Positions 29,239 to 37,094 of a stretch of DNA of 39,692 nt are shown piece by piece. Source of the stretch: an uncultured Flavonifractor sp. (GTDB lineage Bacteria > Bacillota > Clostridia > Oscillospirales > Oscillospiraceae). The position numbers were made by a program, and so were the translations under genes. The stretch's first letter is position 1. The number at the start of each line of letters is the position of its first letter. The stretch is from contig NZ_CALWXV010000022.1 in the NCBI RefSeq assembly GCF_944385615.1, positions 1 to 39,692 on the forward strand. Direction: 5' to 3'. Under the pieces are notes generated by a model that saw only the letters and a list, made by a program, of their open reading frames with translations, was not told where the DNA came from and did no database searches.

Positions 29239-30072
29239 TTAAGGGCAATTTTCCTCGAAAATGGGGACAGACAGGCGCAGCAGGTACTGGTCGTAGCCCT
29301 TGCCGGTAAGCTCGTCCAGCAGCACATCCTCCCAAAACCGCGCCCCCAGCCTGAGCCGGTGGTACTCCGCCCAGTTCAGCAGGCGGCGGTATCCCTCCTG
29401 AACGGTATCAAAGCTGCCGGCGTGGCAATAGGTCAGGTAGGGCCCGGCGGGGGCAGAAAAGGACCGCACCCCCCGGGGCGGCTTGTCCACCTGGGTATAG
29501 CAGTAGGTGTACCCGCCCCAATCCCCCCGGCGGGCGGCCTCCACCGGCAGAATGGCCCCCAGGGCGTAGGGACTCTCCACCCCGTGGGCCTGGCAGTACT
29601 CCAGGTGGCGGGCCAGGATGTGGGCGTACTTTCCCGCGTCGGTGAGGCCGGGGGCGTCGGTGGCCACATACCACCGCTGGGGCCATTCCTCCACCGTCAC
29701 CTGACCGGGGCAAACCGCCATGGCCTGCCGGGTCAGCTCCGCCTTCCGGCGGATGAGGCTCCGCTGCCGCCGCAGCCGGGCCAGCTTTTCATCGAGCGCC
29801 GCTTCCTCCTCCTCCAGCAGAGCCAGCAGCTGAGCGGGACTGCGCCGGTCCAGATAGGCTTTGATCTCCGACAGCGGCATCCCCAGTTCCTTCAGCAGGG
29901 CGATGACCTGAAAGACCTCGATCTGCACTGGGGCGTAATAGCGGTAGCCGTTCTCTCCCCGGATGGCGGGGGAGAAAATGCCGATGGCGTCATAGTGGAA
30001 CAGGGTGTGCCTGGTGACGCCGCACAGGGCGGCAAACTCTCCGGTGGTAAAGCGGGCGTCGCTCTGGGCCAT
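29239..30072 (-). CDS. MerR family regulator with C-terminal effector domain
   Basis: 277 residues. The MerR helix-turn-helix (FTTGEFAALCGVTRHTLFHYDAIGIFSPA, then NGYRYY) is followed by a dimerisation coiled coil (about residues 85-125) and a GyrI/BmrR-like effector-binding half (WYVATDAPGL, GAILPVEAA). It probably senses a hydrophobic or toxic compound and activates the divergent MATE pump by twisting its promoter. AGGGAGG precedes ATG 30072; 26 upstream in-frame codons lie in the promoter region and are not used. Confidence 0.9.
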   Translation of the reverse strand: MAQSDARFTTGEFAALCGVTRHTLFHYDAIGIFSPAIRGENGYRYYAPVQIEVFQVIALLKELGMPLSEIKAYLDRRSPAQLLALLEEEEAALDEKLARLRRQRSLIRRKAELTRQAMAVCPGQVTVEEWPQRWYVATDAPGLTDAGKYAHILARHLEYCQAHGVESPYALGAILPVEAARRGDWGGYTYCYTQVDKPPRGVRSFSAPAGPYLTYCHAGSFDTVQEGYRRLLNWAEYHRLRLGARFWEDVLLDELTGKGYDQYLLRLSVPIFEENCP

Positions 30073-30088
30073 GGCGGAAACCTCCCTC

Positions 30089-30119
30089 TTGACTTTCGGG
30101 TTACCCGATAGTCTATCAT
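30089..30119 (+). promoter_or_regulatory. MerR-type promoter/operator of the MATE gene
   Basis: -35 TTGACT (30089-30094) and -10 TATCAT (30114-30119) are separated by 19 bp, the over-long spacer of MerR-activated promoters. A dyad spans 30091-30113: GACTTTCGGG, three bases, CCCGATAGTC, with one mismatch. Confidence 0.85.
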
Positions 30120-30164
30120 ATGCCTTACTGTTTGTAAACACACAGGACACAGGAGGAAACGGCC

Positions 30165-31511
30165 ATGAAAAACCGGCTGGATCAGGACTTTACGCTGGGC
30201 GGGCTGCTCCGCTTCGCCCTGCCCACCACTATTATGATGCTGGTGACCTCGCTGTACACCATCGTGGACGGGGTGCTCGCCTCTCGTCTGGTGGGAGAAA
30301 ACGCGCTGGCCGCTATCAATATCGCCTACCCCGCCGTCAGCACGGTGCTGGCGGTGGGCATTATGCTGGGCACCGGCGGCAGCGCCGTGGTATCCCATCG
30401 CATGGGAACAGGAGACATGAAAGGGGCCCGCCAGACCTTCAGCTTTCTGGCCTGCACAGCCGTATGTGCCGGAGTGGTTTTCGCCTTGCTGGCCATCTTT
30501 GGCGCGGAATCACTGGCCCGGCTGCTGGGGGCCAGCGATCTGCTGATGGCGGATACGGTATGCTATCTGCGCATCCTGCTGATGTTCGCCCCCTTTGCCA
30601 TGCTCCAGCTGCTGTTTGAGAGCTTTTTTGTGGCGGCAGGCCGGCCCGGCCTGGGTCTGGGCCTCACCATCGCCGCCGGGCTCACCAACGGCGTGCTGGA
30701 CTGGCTGTACATGGGTCCCCTGGCCCTGGGCATTTCGGGGGCGGCCATGGCCACCGTCACCGGTTACTGTATCCCGGCGGTGTGCGGCGTGCTCTTTTTC
30801 CTGAGCCGGAAGGAAGGGCTGCGCTTTGCCCGCCCCCAGGTGAGCTGGCGGCTGCTGGGGCGGGCCTGCTTTAACGGCTCCTCCGAGATGGTGACCAACC
30901 TGTCCACCGCCGTCACCACCTTTTTCTTCAACGTCATCATGCTGGAGCTGCTGGGCGAGCCGGGGGTGGCTGCCATCACCATCGTGCTCTACGCCCAGTT
31001 TTTGCTGGTGGCCCTCTTCCTGGGCTTTTCCATGGGGGTGGCCCCGGTGTTCAGCTTCAACCAGGGGGCGGAGCGGTACGACCGGCTGCGGAGTACCTTC
31101 CGGCACTGCGCCCGGTTTATTTTGTGCGCCGCCGTGGGCATTCTGGCCGTCTCCCTGCTGCTGGCCCCCGTCATCGTGGGGGTATTCTCCCCGGCGGGCA
31201 CCCAGGTCAACGCCCTGGCCCTGGACGGGTTTTACCGCTTCGCCCCCACCTTCCTCTTTGCCGGGATCAATATCTTTGCCTCCGCTCTCTTTACCGCCCT
31301 GTCCGACGGGCGCACCTCCGCTCTCATCTCCTTTGCCCGTACCTTTGGGTTCCTGATGGCCGGGCTGCTCCTGCTGCCCCGGGTACTGGGGGTGGCTGGC
31401 GTGTGGATGGCGGTCCCGGCGGCGGAGGGGCTGTCCTGCCTGCTGTCCCTGGGCTTTTTGTGGCGGTATCGGACCAAATTCGGCTATGGCGTCGCTCCCT
31501 CCCAAACCTGA
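30165..31511 (+). CDS. MATE family efflux transporter
   Basis: 448 residues, about 12 membrane segments in two similar halves. The start (FTLGGLLRFALPTTIMMLVTSLYTIVDGVLASRLVGENALAAINIAYP) is typical of MATE pumps, which export cationic drugs or metabolites using Na+ or H+. Substrate unknown. AGGAGG precedes ATG 30165. Controlled by the divergent MerR regulator. Confidence 0.95.
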   Translation: MKNRLDQDFTLGGLLRFALPTTIMMLVTSLYTIVDGVLASRLVGENALAAINIAYPAVSTVLAVGIMLGTGGSAVVSHRMGTGDMKGARQTFSFLACTAVCAGVVFALLAIFGAESLARLLGASDLLMADTVCYLRILLMFAPFAMLQLLFESFFVAAGRPGLGLGLTIAAGLTNGVLDWLYMGPLALGISGAAMATVTGYCIPAVCGVLFFLSRKEGLRFARPQVSWRLLGRACFNGSSEMVTNLSTAVTTFFFNVIMLELLGEPGVAAITIVLYAQFLLVALFLGFSMGVAPVFSFNQGAERYDRLRSTFRHCARFILCAAVGILAVSLLLAPVIVGVFSPAGTQVNALALDGFYRFAPTFLFAGINIFASALFTALSDGRTSALISFARTFGFLMAGLLLLPRVLGVAGVWMAVPAAEGLSCLLSLGFLWRYRTKFGYGVAPSQT

Positions 31512-31513
31512 AC

Positions 31514-31554
31514 AAGGGGCTGTTGCATGATATTGCAACAGCCCCTTGCTTTTT
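31514..31554 (+). terminator. Terminator of the MATE gene
   Basis: AAGGGGCTGTTGCA (31514-31527), loop TGATAT, TGCAACAGCCCCTT (31534-31547), GC, TTTTT. Confidence 0.93.
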
Positions 31555-31563
31555 CCTGTCTAC

Positions 31564-32268
31564 TCAAAATATCCAAAACAATAGCTCCTGGGACAAGGTC
31601 ATGCCCACCTTTTCCTGAAGGGCCAAGGAGGGTCCGTTGTCGGTAAATACCTGGCCATAGGGGTACTTTCCCTGCTCCATCGCCAGGGCCACCGCCCCTC
31701 GCAGCAGGGCCTCCCCCATACCCCGGCGGCGATACTGGGGCAGCACCTCCAACATTCCGATGGAGCCCTCCACATGGAAGCTCACAAACCCGGCGGCCTG
31801 GCCGTCCACAAAGGCCCCCAGCATCCCCCGCTCGATGGACTCCTCCATGTAGGACACCCCGCCGAAGGAATGGCTGTAGTGGGCCTCCGCCCACACCGCC
31901 CAGCTCCGATCCAGCCGCCGCAGTTCCCCGCCAAAGGCCAGAGGGGCCGGGGGCTCACCCCCCAGCCAGGCCGACTGGCGGCAGATCTGCTCCGTGTGAA
32001 AGCCAAAATGGGCGGCCAGGGTATCCTTATACCACATCTGATGGCCGGTGAGGATGGTACACCCCTCCATCAGGGGGAGCATTTCCTCCAGAACGGCGGG
32101 GGTATCTGCGTCCACAAACCACACCTCACTGGGGGGATCGTACAGCAGCACCCCGTCCTCCCCCGCCCGGCGCACCTGGGCCGTTCCCCGGCGGAGTACC
32201 TCCAACATATCCAGATATAACAGTCTGTTCCGCTCCAGCCGGGCCAGAGCGGTCTCTCTCTGATTCAT
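31564..32268 (-). CDS. GNAT family N-acetyltransferase
   Basis: 234 residues. The C-terminal GNAT core shows VSFHVEGSIGMLEVLPQYRRRGMGEALLRGAV, with the acetyl-CoA-binding RRRGMG loop, and a last strand ending LLFWIF. The N-terminal 100 residues are a less conserved extension. Acceptor unknown. The start overlaps the kinase stop (ATGA), so it belongs to the kinase operon as its last gene. Confidence 0.85.
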   Translation of the reverse strand: MNQRETALARLERNRLLYLDMLEVLRRGTAQVRRAGEDGVLLYDPPSEVWFVDADTPAVLEEMLPLMEGCTILTGHQMWYKDTLAAHFGFHTEQICRQSAWLGGEPPAPLAFGGELRRLDRSWAVWAEAHYSHSFGGVSYMEESIERGMLGAFVDGQAAGFVSFHVEGSIGMLEVLPQYRRRGMGEALLRGAVALAMEQGKYPYGQVFTDNGPSLALQEKVGMTLSQELLFWIF

Positions 32269-33404
32269 ACGCTGCCTCCCCGGTACAGCGGCAGGGTAAT
32301 CACAAAGCTGGTCAGCCTGCCGTTGCTCTCACAGCGGATGGACCCGCCGTGGAGCTCCACGATTTCCTTGGCGATGGCCAGACCCAGACCGGCTCCCCCG
32401 GTACGGGTGGAGCGGGCGGCGTCCAGCCGGTAGAATTTTTCAAAGATGTTGGCCAGCTCCCCCTCGGGGATCTCCAGCCCCTCGTCCCGGATGGTGATTT
32501 CGGCCCCGTTGCCCACCGCCTGGGCCAGCACCTCCACCGTCCCGCCGGGAATGCTGTAACTCACCGCATTGCGCAGCACGTTGTCAAATACCCGTGCCAG
32601 CTTGTCCGGGTCCCCCCGCACCACCAGATGGGGCTGGATGTCGGGGGCACAGGTCAGCTTCTTCTCGGCAAAGAGGGGATAAAACTCATCGGCCAGCTGC
32701 TCCAGCAGCATGGACAGCTGGATGGGTACCTTCTCCCCGGCGCCGCTGTCCAGGTCCATTTTGGTGATATCGAAGAACTCCCCCAGCAGCTCCTCCAGCC
32801 GCAGGGCCTTGTCCAGGGCAATGCCGGTAAACTTGGCCCGCTGCTCCGGGTCCAGCCCCGGGTCGTCGTGGAGCAGGGTGAGATAACCCACCACTGAGGT
32901 CAGTGGGGTCTTTAAATCGTGGGCCAGAAAGGCCACCAGATCCCCCTTACGCTGCTCGGTCTCCCGGGCGGCCCGGGCCTGGGCCGCCAGCTGGATGCGG
33001 ATGGCGTTCAGATCGTCCTGGATGGGAGACAGCTCCCGGGGCAGGGCCACCGGCTCCTCCCGCTCCTCCACCACCCGGCGGGTGGCGGTGCGGATATCCT
33101 CCAGCCAGTGGGTGAACCGGCCCATGGCCAGATAGAAGGCCACCAGCATCAGCACCATGATGCACAGGGTCAGGATCTCCGACTTGTTGTTGCGGATGTA
33201 AAGCTGATAACAGTTGGCGGCGTCCTCCTGGCTCTGACCGAAGAGGGCCTGGGCCACCCACAGAAAAAAGCGGGCAAAGGGGTCCTGGAGCACCCCGTCA
33301 ATGACCACCTCCAGCAGGAAAATGCCCGCCGCTCCGGCGGCCAGGGTGCCCAGCACCACCAGCAGCAGCATTTTCAGCTTCAGGCGGGTGTATTTCCCCT
33401 TCAC
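32265..33404 (-). CDS. VanS-like sensor histidine kinase
   Basis: 379 residues. Two membrane segments (about 12-32 and 83-105) flank an extracytoplasmic loop of about 50 residues. Then come the phosphoacceptor helix FLAHDLKTPLTSVVGYL and ATP-binding boxes VFDNVLRNAVSYS (N), IFEKFYRL (F) and GGAGLGLAI (G). The sequence closely resembles VanS of vancomycin-resistance systems. The start is GTG 33404, overlapping the flippase stop (GTGA) with GAGGAGGGG upstream. Its likely partner, the VanR-like regulator, lies 1.9 kb away on the other strand. Confidence 0.92.
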   Translation of the reverse strand: MKGKYTRLKLKMLLLVVLGTLAAGAAGIFLLEVVIDGVLQDPFARFFLWVAQALFGQSQEDAANCYQLYIRNNKSEILTLCIMVLMLVAFYLAMGRFTHWLEDIRTATRRVVEEREEPVALPRELSPIQDDLNAIRIQLAAQARAARETEQRKGDLVAFLAHDLKTPLTSVVGYLTLLHDDPGLDPEQRAKFTGIALDKALRLEELLGEFFDITKMDLDSGAGEKVPIQLSMLLEQLADEFYPLFAEKKLTCAPDIQPHLVVRGDPDKLARVFDNVLRNAVSYSIPGGTVEVLAQAVGNGAEITIRDEGLEIPEGELANIFEKFYRLDAARSTRTGGAGLGLAIAKEIVELHGGSIRCESNGRLTSFVITLPLYRGGSV

Positions 33405-34465
33405 GCCGTCCCCTCCTCTCCACAGGTATGGTGGCGGGCGGCGGAGCGCTTGGCAAACCGGCCCACCGACCAGACGCCGCCCAGCAGCAGCACCTCCAAA
33501 AAGGACGCAAACCGCCACAGCACTAGCCCCACCGCCAGATGCTCCCCGAAGATGGGGCCCATGAACAGGAAGAAGCTGCCCTCCGCCCCACCGGCGTTGC
33601 CCGGCAGCATGATGATACGGGAGAGCACCATCACCAGGCACTGGACCATCACCAGCTCCCAGAAGGACACGCCGGTGAGCCCCAGGCCCCGGTAGAGGAA
33701 ATAAGGGATGGCAAACAGGGCGGTGAGTTCCAGGAACATCCCGGCATACAGCCAGACAAGCAGCCGCTTGTTGCCCTGGAAGGCCCGGAGCTGCTGACAG
33801 AACTCCTCCACCTTGCCCATACCCTTGTCCACCATACCCTCTCTGGCCATCACCTTCCAGTGGCGGGAGAGAAAGGTGAGGATACGCCGGATGAGCCGCT
33901 GAATGGGGGCAGGCCGCACGGCGGTAAAGACCGCCAGGCCGCACAAAAAGAGATAGAGGGCAATGAGCACCCCCGCCCCGGCCACGGCGGCCCCCAGGCC
34001 CTCCCGCCGCCAGAACACCTCATAGAGCAGGGCGGCCACGGCGTAGACGGTGTACACCATGGTGTTGGCCACCGCCTTCCAGGTATAGATGGAGGCGGTA
34101 TAGGTGGCGCTCATACCCGCGTCGTACATCAGCTTCAGCTGAACAGGGGCCCCGGCGGGACCCAGTTTGTAATAAAATTCCCCAATGTAGGCCGCGTCAA
34201 AGCAGCCCGCCAGCTTCATGGGGCAGCCTGCGGAGCGGCCCATGCCGTAAAACAGCAGGGCGTCCACGCTCTCGCTGAAGGGGATGCACAGGGCGGCCAG
34301 CAGCAGCCAGCCGGGCCGCACCTGGGCCACCAGCGCCCGCAGGTCCATGGTGCGCTTTACATAGACCAGCAGATAGATCAGAATGGCCCCGCCGATGCTC
34401 AGTCCCGCAATGGAAAAGATCCGGTTGAACAGCGCTGTTTTTCTGTTTTGTTTCGTGACGCTCAC
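33401..34465 (-). CDS. Flippase-like / LPG-synthase TM-region membrane protein
   Basis: 354 residues, about 8 membrane segments, matching the lysylphosphatidylglycerol-synthase transmembrane region (YbhN/AglD-like): YIGEFYYKLGPAGAPVQLKLMY and IIMLPGNAGGAEGSFFLF are characteristic. The aminoacyl-transferase domain is absent, so a lipid-flipping or lipid-linked role rather than lysyl transfer is inferred. The start appears to be GTG 34465, with a weak site (CGGAA). It overlaps the kinase gene by 4 bases. Confidence 0.85.
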   Translation of the reverse strand: MSVTKQNRKTALFNRIFSIAGLSIGGAILIYLLVYVKRTMDLRALVAQVRPGWLLLAALCIPFSESVDALLFYGMGRSAGCPMKLAGCFDAAYIGEFYYKLGPAGAPVQLKLMYDAGMSATYTASIYTWKAVANTMVYTVYAVAALLYEVFWRREGLGAAVAGAGVLIALYLFLCGLAVFTAVRPAPIQRLIRRILTFLSRHWKVMAREGMVDKGMGKVEEFCQQLRAFQGNKRLLVWLYAGMFLELTALFAIPYFLYRGLGLTGVSFWELVMVQCLVMVLSRIIMLPGNAGGAEGSFFLFMGPIFGEHLAVGLVLWRFASFLEVLLLGGVWSVGRFAKRSAARHHTCGEEGTA

Positions 34466-34497
34466 TTCCGTTCTTCTTCACAGGGTCGGCTGTTTTT

Positions 34498-34983
34498 TCA
34501 ATAGTCCCGCCGCAGCAGGCCGCCGCACTTGCAGCGGTACCGCTCCGGGTGGGCCACCAGGGGGGAGAGCTTGGCCCGTGGGAACTGCCGCCCGCACTGG
34601 GTACACACCACCAGATGGCGGATCTTCCGTGCGTCCTCCACCCCCAGCTGCTGGCAGGTGCCGGTGCGGGCGATCTGATAGCCATAGGCCTGGTTCATCT
34701 GTCCGGCGTAGGTCTTCCACTTGGAGCCGTGGTTGCGGCAGCCGGGGCAGGTGTGGAGGACCTCGTGGGCCAGGGTCTGGAGACAGGATGCCTCCGGGGC
34801 CTCCAGCATCCGGGCGGACAGCTCGATGAGGTAGCTGCCGTCGGTCCGCCGGAAGCAGCAGCCGAACCGGGTCACCGCCCGGGCGTTGAGCCGGACCTGG
34901 GGATGGATATGGTGGGATACCGGGATCTTCAGGGCTTTGGCCTGAGCGATGACCCGGGCCAGCATGGTATTGGGATCGTGCAT
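34498..34983 (-). CDS. SprT-like zinc metallopeptidase domain protein
   Basis: 161 residues. The zinc-binding HEVLHTCPGCRNHG motif (HExxH with a later His) is followed by a C-terminal zinc ribbon: CTQCGRQF, then YRCKCGGLL. SprT-like proteins are related to the DNA-protein crosslink protease Spartan; the bacterial role is not settled. AGGAGG precedes ATG 34983. The frame extends 55 codons upstream into promoter DNA, which is not used. First gene of the operon ending in the GNAT gene. Confidence 0.87.
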   Translation of the reverse strand: MHDPNTMLARVIAQAKALKIPVSHHIHPQVRLNARAVTRFGCCFRRTDGSYLIELSARMLEAPEASCLQTLAHEVLHTCPGCRNHGSKWKTYAGQMNQAYGYQIARTGTCQQLGVEDARKIRHLVVCTQCGRQFPRAKLSPLVAHPERYRCKCGGLLRRDY

Positions 34984-35017
34984 AACGCCGCCCTCCTGGA
35001 GCCGAATGATAAGCAGT

Positions 35018-35046
35018 ATTGTACCACCAACCGGCGGAAAAGTCAC
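35018..35046 (-). promoter_or_regulatory. Candidate promoter of the SprT-flippase-VanS-GNAT operon
   Basis: Minus strand: -35 GTGACT (35041-35046), 17-bp spacer, -10 TACAAT (35018-35023). The -35 is weak. Confidence 0.5.
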
Positions 35047-35165
35047 CACTGACCCATCGTACAAATATTCTATCTGTTTGTCAAACATTTTACAGCGTTC
35101 GCGCCCACAGGCGCAAATCAAATAAAATTCTGCTTTTTCCGACAACATGCGCGGCGGGCTGTATT

Positions 35166-35201
35166 CCCCTGAAAAAGCGGTTATGCTACTTTTTTCAGGG
35201 G
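35166..35201. repeat. 11-bp inverted repeat
   Basis: CCCCTGAAAAA (35166-35176) and TTTTTCAGGGG (35191-35201), with a 14-base loop. It may be a terminator without a gene or a regulatory dyad upstream of the vanR-like promoter. Confidence 0.55.
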
Positions 35202-35238
35202 TGTTCTCTTATGTTTTTATTACATTTTTTCCGTCCGC

Positions 35239-35268
35239 TTGACGGAAATACAGCGGGGCCGGTATAAT
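35239..35268 (+). promoter_or_regulatory. Promoter of the VanR-like gene
   Basis: -35 TTGACG (35239-35244), 18-bp spacer, -10 TATAAT (35263-35268), only 24 bases before the start codon. Confidence 0.82.
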
Positions 35269-35291
35269 CGTGACCAAAGGAGGGGATGGCT

Positions 35292-35984
35292 ATGGAGGCC
35301 AACATTCTGGTGGTGGACGACGAGCCCGAAATCGCCGATCTGGTGGAGGTCTATCTGCAAAGCGAGGGCTGCACCGTCTACAAGTGCAACACCGGCACCC
35401 AGGCGCTGGCGGTGGTGAACAGCCGCTCGGTGGACCTGGCCATCCTGGATGTGATGCTCCCCGATATCAGCGGCTTTACCCTGTGCGGGGAGATCCGCAA
35501 GGACCACCACTTCCCGGTGCTTATGCTCACCGCCAAGGCCGATGACCTGGACAAGATCACCGGGCTCACCATCGGGGCGGACGACTATATCACCAAGCCC
35601 TTCAATCCACTGGAGCTGATGGCCCGGGTCAAGGCCCAGCTGCGCCGGTATACCCGCTACAACGAGGCGGACAAGGGGGACAGCCGGGATATTCTGGACT
35701 TCAACGGGCTGGTTATCAACCGGTCCACCCACGAGTGTACCTTATATGACCGGGAACTGAACCTCACCCCCATCGAGTTTGATATCCTTTGGATGCTGGC
35801 GGAAAACCGGGGGCAGGTCATTTCCGCCGAGCGGCTTTTTGAAAGCGTGTGGGGGGAAAAATACCTGGACCGGAACAACACCGTCATGGTCCACATCCGC
35901 CGCCTGCGGGAGAAGATGGGCGAACCCTCCCGCAACCCCCGCTTTATCAAAACTGTGTGGGGCGTGGGCTATAAAATCGACTGA
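35292..35984 (+). CDS. VanR-like OmpR-family response regulator
   Basis: 230 residues. Receiver domain: NILVVDDEPEIADLVEVYL with the acidic pocket, DLAILDVMLP with the phospho-accepting Asp, LTAK, and DDYITKPFNPLELMARVKAQLRRY. Winged-helix output domain: NLTPIEFDILWMLAENRGQVISAERLFESVWG to KTVWGVGYKID. Very similar to VanR. ATG 35292 lies 8 bases after AGGAGG; the ATG two codons earlier is too close to it. Monocistronic, with the kinase in a divergent operon. Confidence 0.94.
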   Translation: MEANILVVDDEPEIADLVEVYLQSEGCTVYKCNTGTQALAVVNSRSVDLAILDVMLPDISGFTLCGEIRKDHHFPVLMLTAKADDLDKITGLTIGADDYITKPFNPLELMARVKAQLRRYTRYNEADKGDSRDILDFNGLVINRSTHECTLYDRELNLTPIEFDILWMLAENRGQVISAERLFESVWGEKYLDRNNTVMVHIRRLREKMGEPSRNPRFIKTVWGVGYKID

Positions 35985-36016
35985 CAAAATTTTTTGAAAA
36001 ACTTGCGAAAAAAGCG

Positions 36017-36045
36017 TTGACAAATGGGGACACTTCGGATATACT
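36017..36045 (+). promoter_or_regulatory. Promoter of the tRNA cluster
   Basis: -35 TTGACA (36017-36022), 17-bp spacer, -10 TATACT (36040-36045). Confidence 0.9.
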
Positions 36046-36076
36046 ATCTCTTGCCCTGTTCGTCCGGGCAACAGAA

Positions 36077-36153
36077 GGCGGCATAGCTCAGTTGGCTAGA
36101 GCATACGGTTCATACCCGTAGTGTCCCCGGTTCAAATCCAGGTGCCGCTACCA
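36077..36153 (+). tRNA. tRNA-Met (CAT), elongator type
   Basis: Full cloverleaf with encoded CCA. The anticodon loop is TTCATAC on stem TACGG/CCGTA, so it lacks the three G-C pairs of initiator tRNA. The acceptor starts with G1 opposite U72, as in other elongator Met tRNAs. The T stem CCCGG/CCAGG has a C-A mismatch in the middle. Confidence 0.93.
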
Positions 36154-36156
36154 GAC

Positions 36157-36187
36157 CCAAAAGACGGCACGCGCCGTCTTTTGGGGT
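36157..36187. repeat. Inverted repeat between tRNA-Met and tRNA-Glu
   Basis: CCCAAAAGACGGC and GCCGTCTTTTGGG can pair around a CACG-type loop. Only four Ts lie within the arm, so it may be a weak terminator or an RNase processing hairpin of the tRNA precursor. Confidence 0.6.
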
Positions 36188-36222
36188 CACCTTTCCGAGC
36201 GTTCGGCCCGCTTGGGCAACAT

Positions 36223-36297
36223 GGCCCGTTGGTCAAGTGGTTAAGACACCGCCCTTTCACGGCGGTAACACGAGTTCGAGTCTCGTACGGGTCACCA
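36223..36297 (+). tRNA. tRNA-Glu (TTC)
   Basis: Cloverleaf with encoded CCA. Anticodon loop CTTTCAC (TTC) on stem CCGCC/GGCGG; acceptor GGCCCGT/ACGGGTC; T loop TTCGAGT. Confidence 0.95.
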
Positions 36298-36301
36298 ATA
36301 T

Positions 36302-36377
36302 GGAGGCGTAGCTCAGCCGGTAGAGCACTTGCTTCACACGCAAGGGGTCACAGATTCGAGTTCTGTCGTCTCCACCA
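36302..36377 (+). tRNA. tRNA-Val (CAC)
   Basis: Cloverleaf with encoded CCA. Anticodon loop TTCACAC (CAC) on stem TTGC/GCAA; acceptor GGAGGCG/CGTCTCC; T loop TTCGAGT. Prophage genes begin after its terminator, so its 3' end is a possible attachment site. Confidence 0.95.
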
Positions 36378-36378
36378 G

Positions 36379-36415
36379 AAAAAATCCTGTAGCCTCAATG
36401 GTTACAGGATTTTTT
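36379..36415 (+). terminator. Terminator of the tRNA cluster
   Basis: AAAAAATCCTGTA (36379-36391) pairs with TACAGGATTTTTT (36403-36415), followed by ATAC. Confidence 0.85.
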
Positions 36416-36613
36416 ATACTATATTTCTTTTGTCTCCAGTCTCTTTTTTTAACTGTCTTTTGGGGCAAACTATTGGCACTTCGGGGCACTCTTGGGGGCA
36501 CCGATTTTTCTCCGAATTTATGGAATGAAAAACATTGTTTAAGCGACTTAATTAAAAGCGCCTTCAAATCTTACGGCTTTGTGAGGCGTTTAAATTTTTA
36601 ATCGCTTGGCAAT
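36416..36613. other. AT-rich junction between the tRNA cluster and prophage genes
   Basis: No supported gene. GC is well below the surroundings. Four near-repeats of the form GGGGCA/GGCACT/GGGGCACT/GGGGGCACC lie at about 36460-36500, possibly recombinase arm or accessory sites, which is an inference. Confidence 0.45.
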
Positions 36614-37093
36614 TTACTTCTTGTCGCTCTGGTCCTTAGCAACACTCTCCCCTACCTGATCCACCCTGTTCTCCAGTGCGGCGATCATCTTACTGAGCCA
36701 CACCGGAATAGGGGCTCCCAGCGCCCCGGCGTTCTCAATGATGCTCCCGGCCTCGGTGAGGATGTACCAGATCACCACCAGTGGGCACAGCAACACCGTG
36801 TAGGCAAAGGGCAGTTCTACCCCCGGCAGGTTGGCCAGCAGGTGCCCGATGACCACATCCAGAATAGCCGCCACGATGACGGCTACCACGCTGCCCAGCT
36901 TGTGCCAGATGCCGTCCCGGGCGGACTTGCTGGACCACTCCCCCGCCCGCAGAGCGGCGGCGGAGCCGGTGGCGTAGTCGATGAGCATACAGCCGATCCA
37001 CGCCACCACCACCCAGCCGAACCACCCCCACAGGGCGGTCAGGGCGGCGCACAGAGCGGCCAGAGCCGCCTTGAATGCGTTGACATGCTCCAT
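36614..37093 (-). CDS. Phage holin
   Basis: 159 residues with three or four hydrophobic segments (AALCAALTALWGWFGWVVVAWIGCMLIDY, LGSVVAVIVAAILDVVIGHLLANL, AYTVLLCPLVVIWYILTEAGSIIENA). The MLIDYATGSAAALRAGEWSSKSARDGIWHKLG block is characteristic of the toxin-secretion/phage-lysis holin family (BlyA/TcdE-like). It forms membrane lesions that time lysis. AGGGAGG precedes ATG 37093. It directly follows the endolysin gene. Confidence 0.93.
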   Translation of the reverse strand: MEHVNAFKAALAALCAALTALWGWFGWVVVAWIGCMLIDYATGSAAALRAGEWSSKSARDGIWHKLGSVVAVIVAAILDVVIGHLLANLPGVELPFAYTVLLCPLVVIWYILTEAGSIIENAGALGAPIPVWLSKMIAALENRVDQVGESVAKDQSDKK

Positions 37094-37094
37094 A

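Larger units (their letters stand above)
34984..35291. other. Divergent promoter region between SprT-like and VanR-like genes
   Basis: About 308 AT-rich bases without a gene. They hold a minus-strand promoter candidate, an 11-bp inverted repeat (35166-35201) and the vanR-like promoter. Confidence 0.65.

Noticed and set aside
32265-35984. Vancomycin resistance operon
   Set aside because: Only VanR/VanS-like regulators are present; there is no D-lactate dehydrogenase, ligase or VanX-type dipeptidase nearby.
36077-36153. Initiator tRNA-fMet or tRNA-Ile2
   Set aside because: The anticodon stem lacks the three initiator G-C pairs, and the overall sequence matches elongator Met rather than Ile2.
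36334-36567. 77-codon minus-strand frame across tRNA-Val
   Set aside because: Runs antisense through the tRNA gene; a common false annotation next to tRNA clusters.
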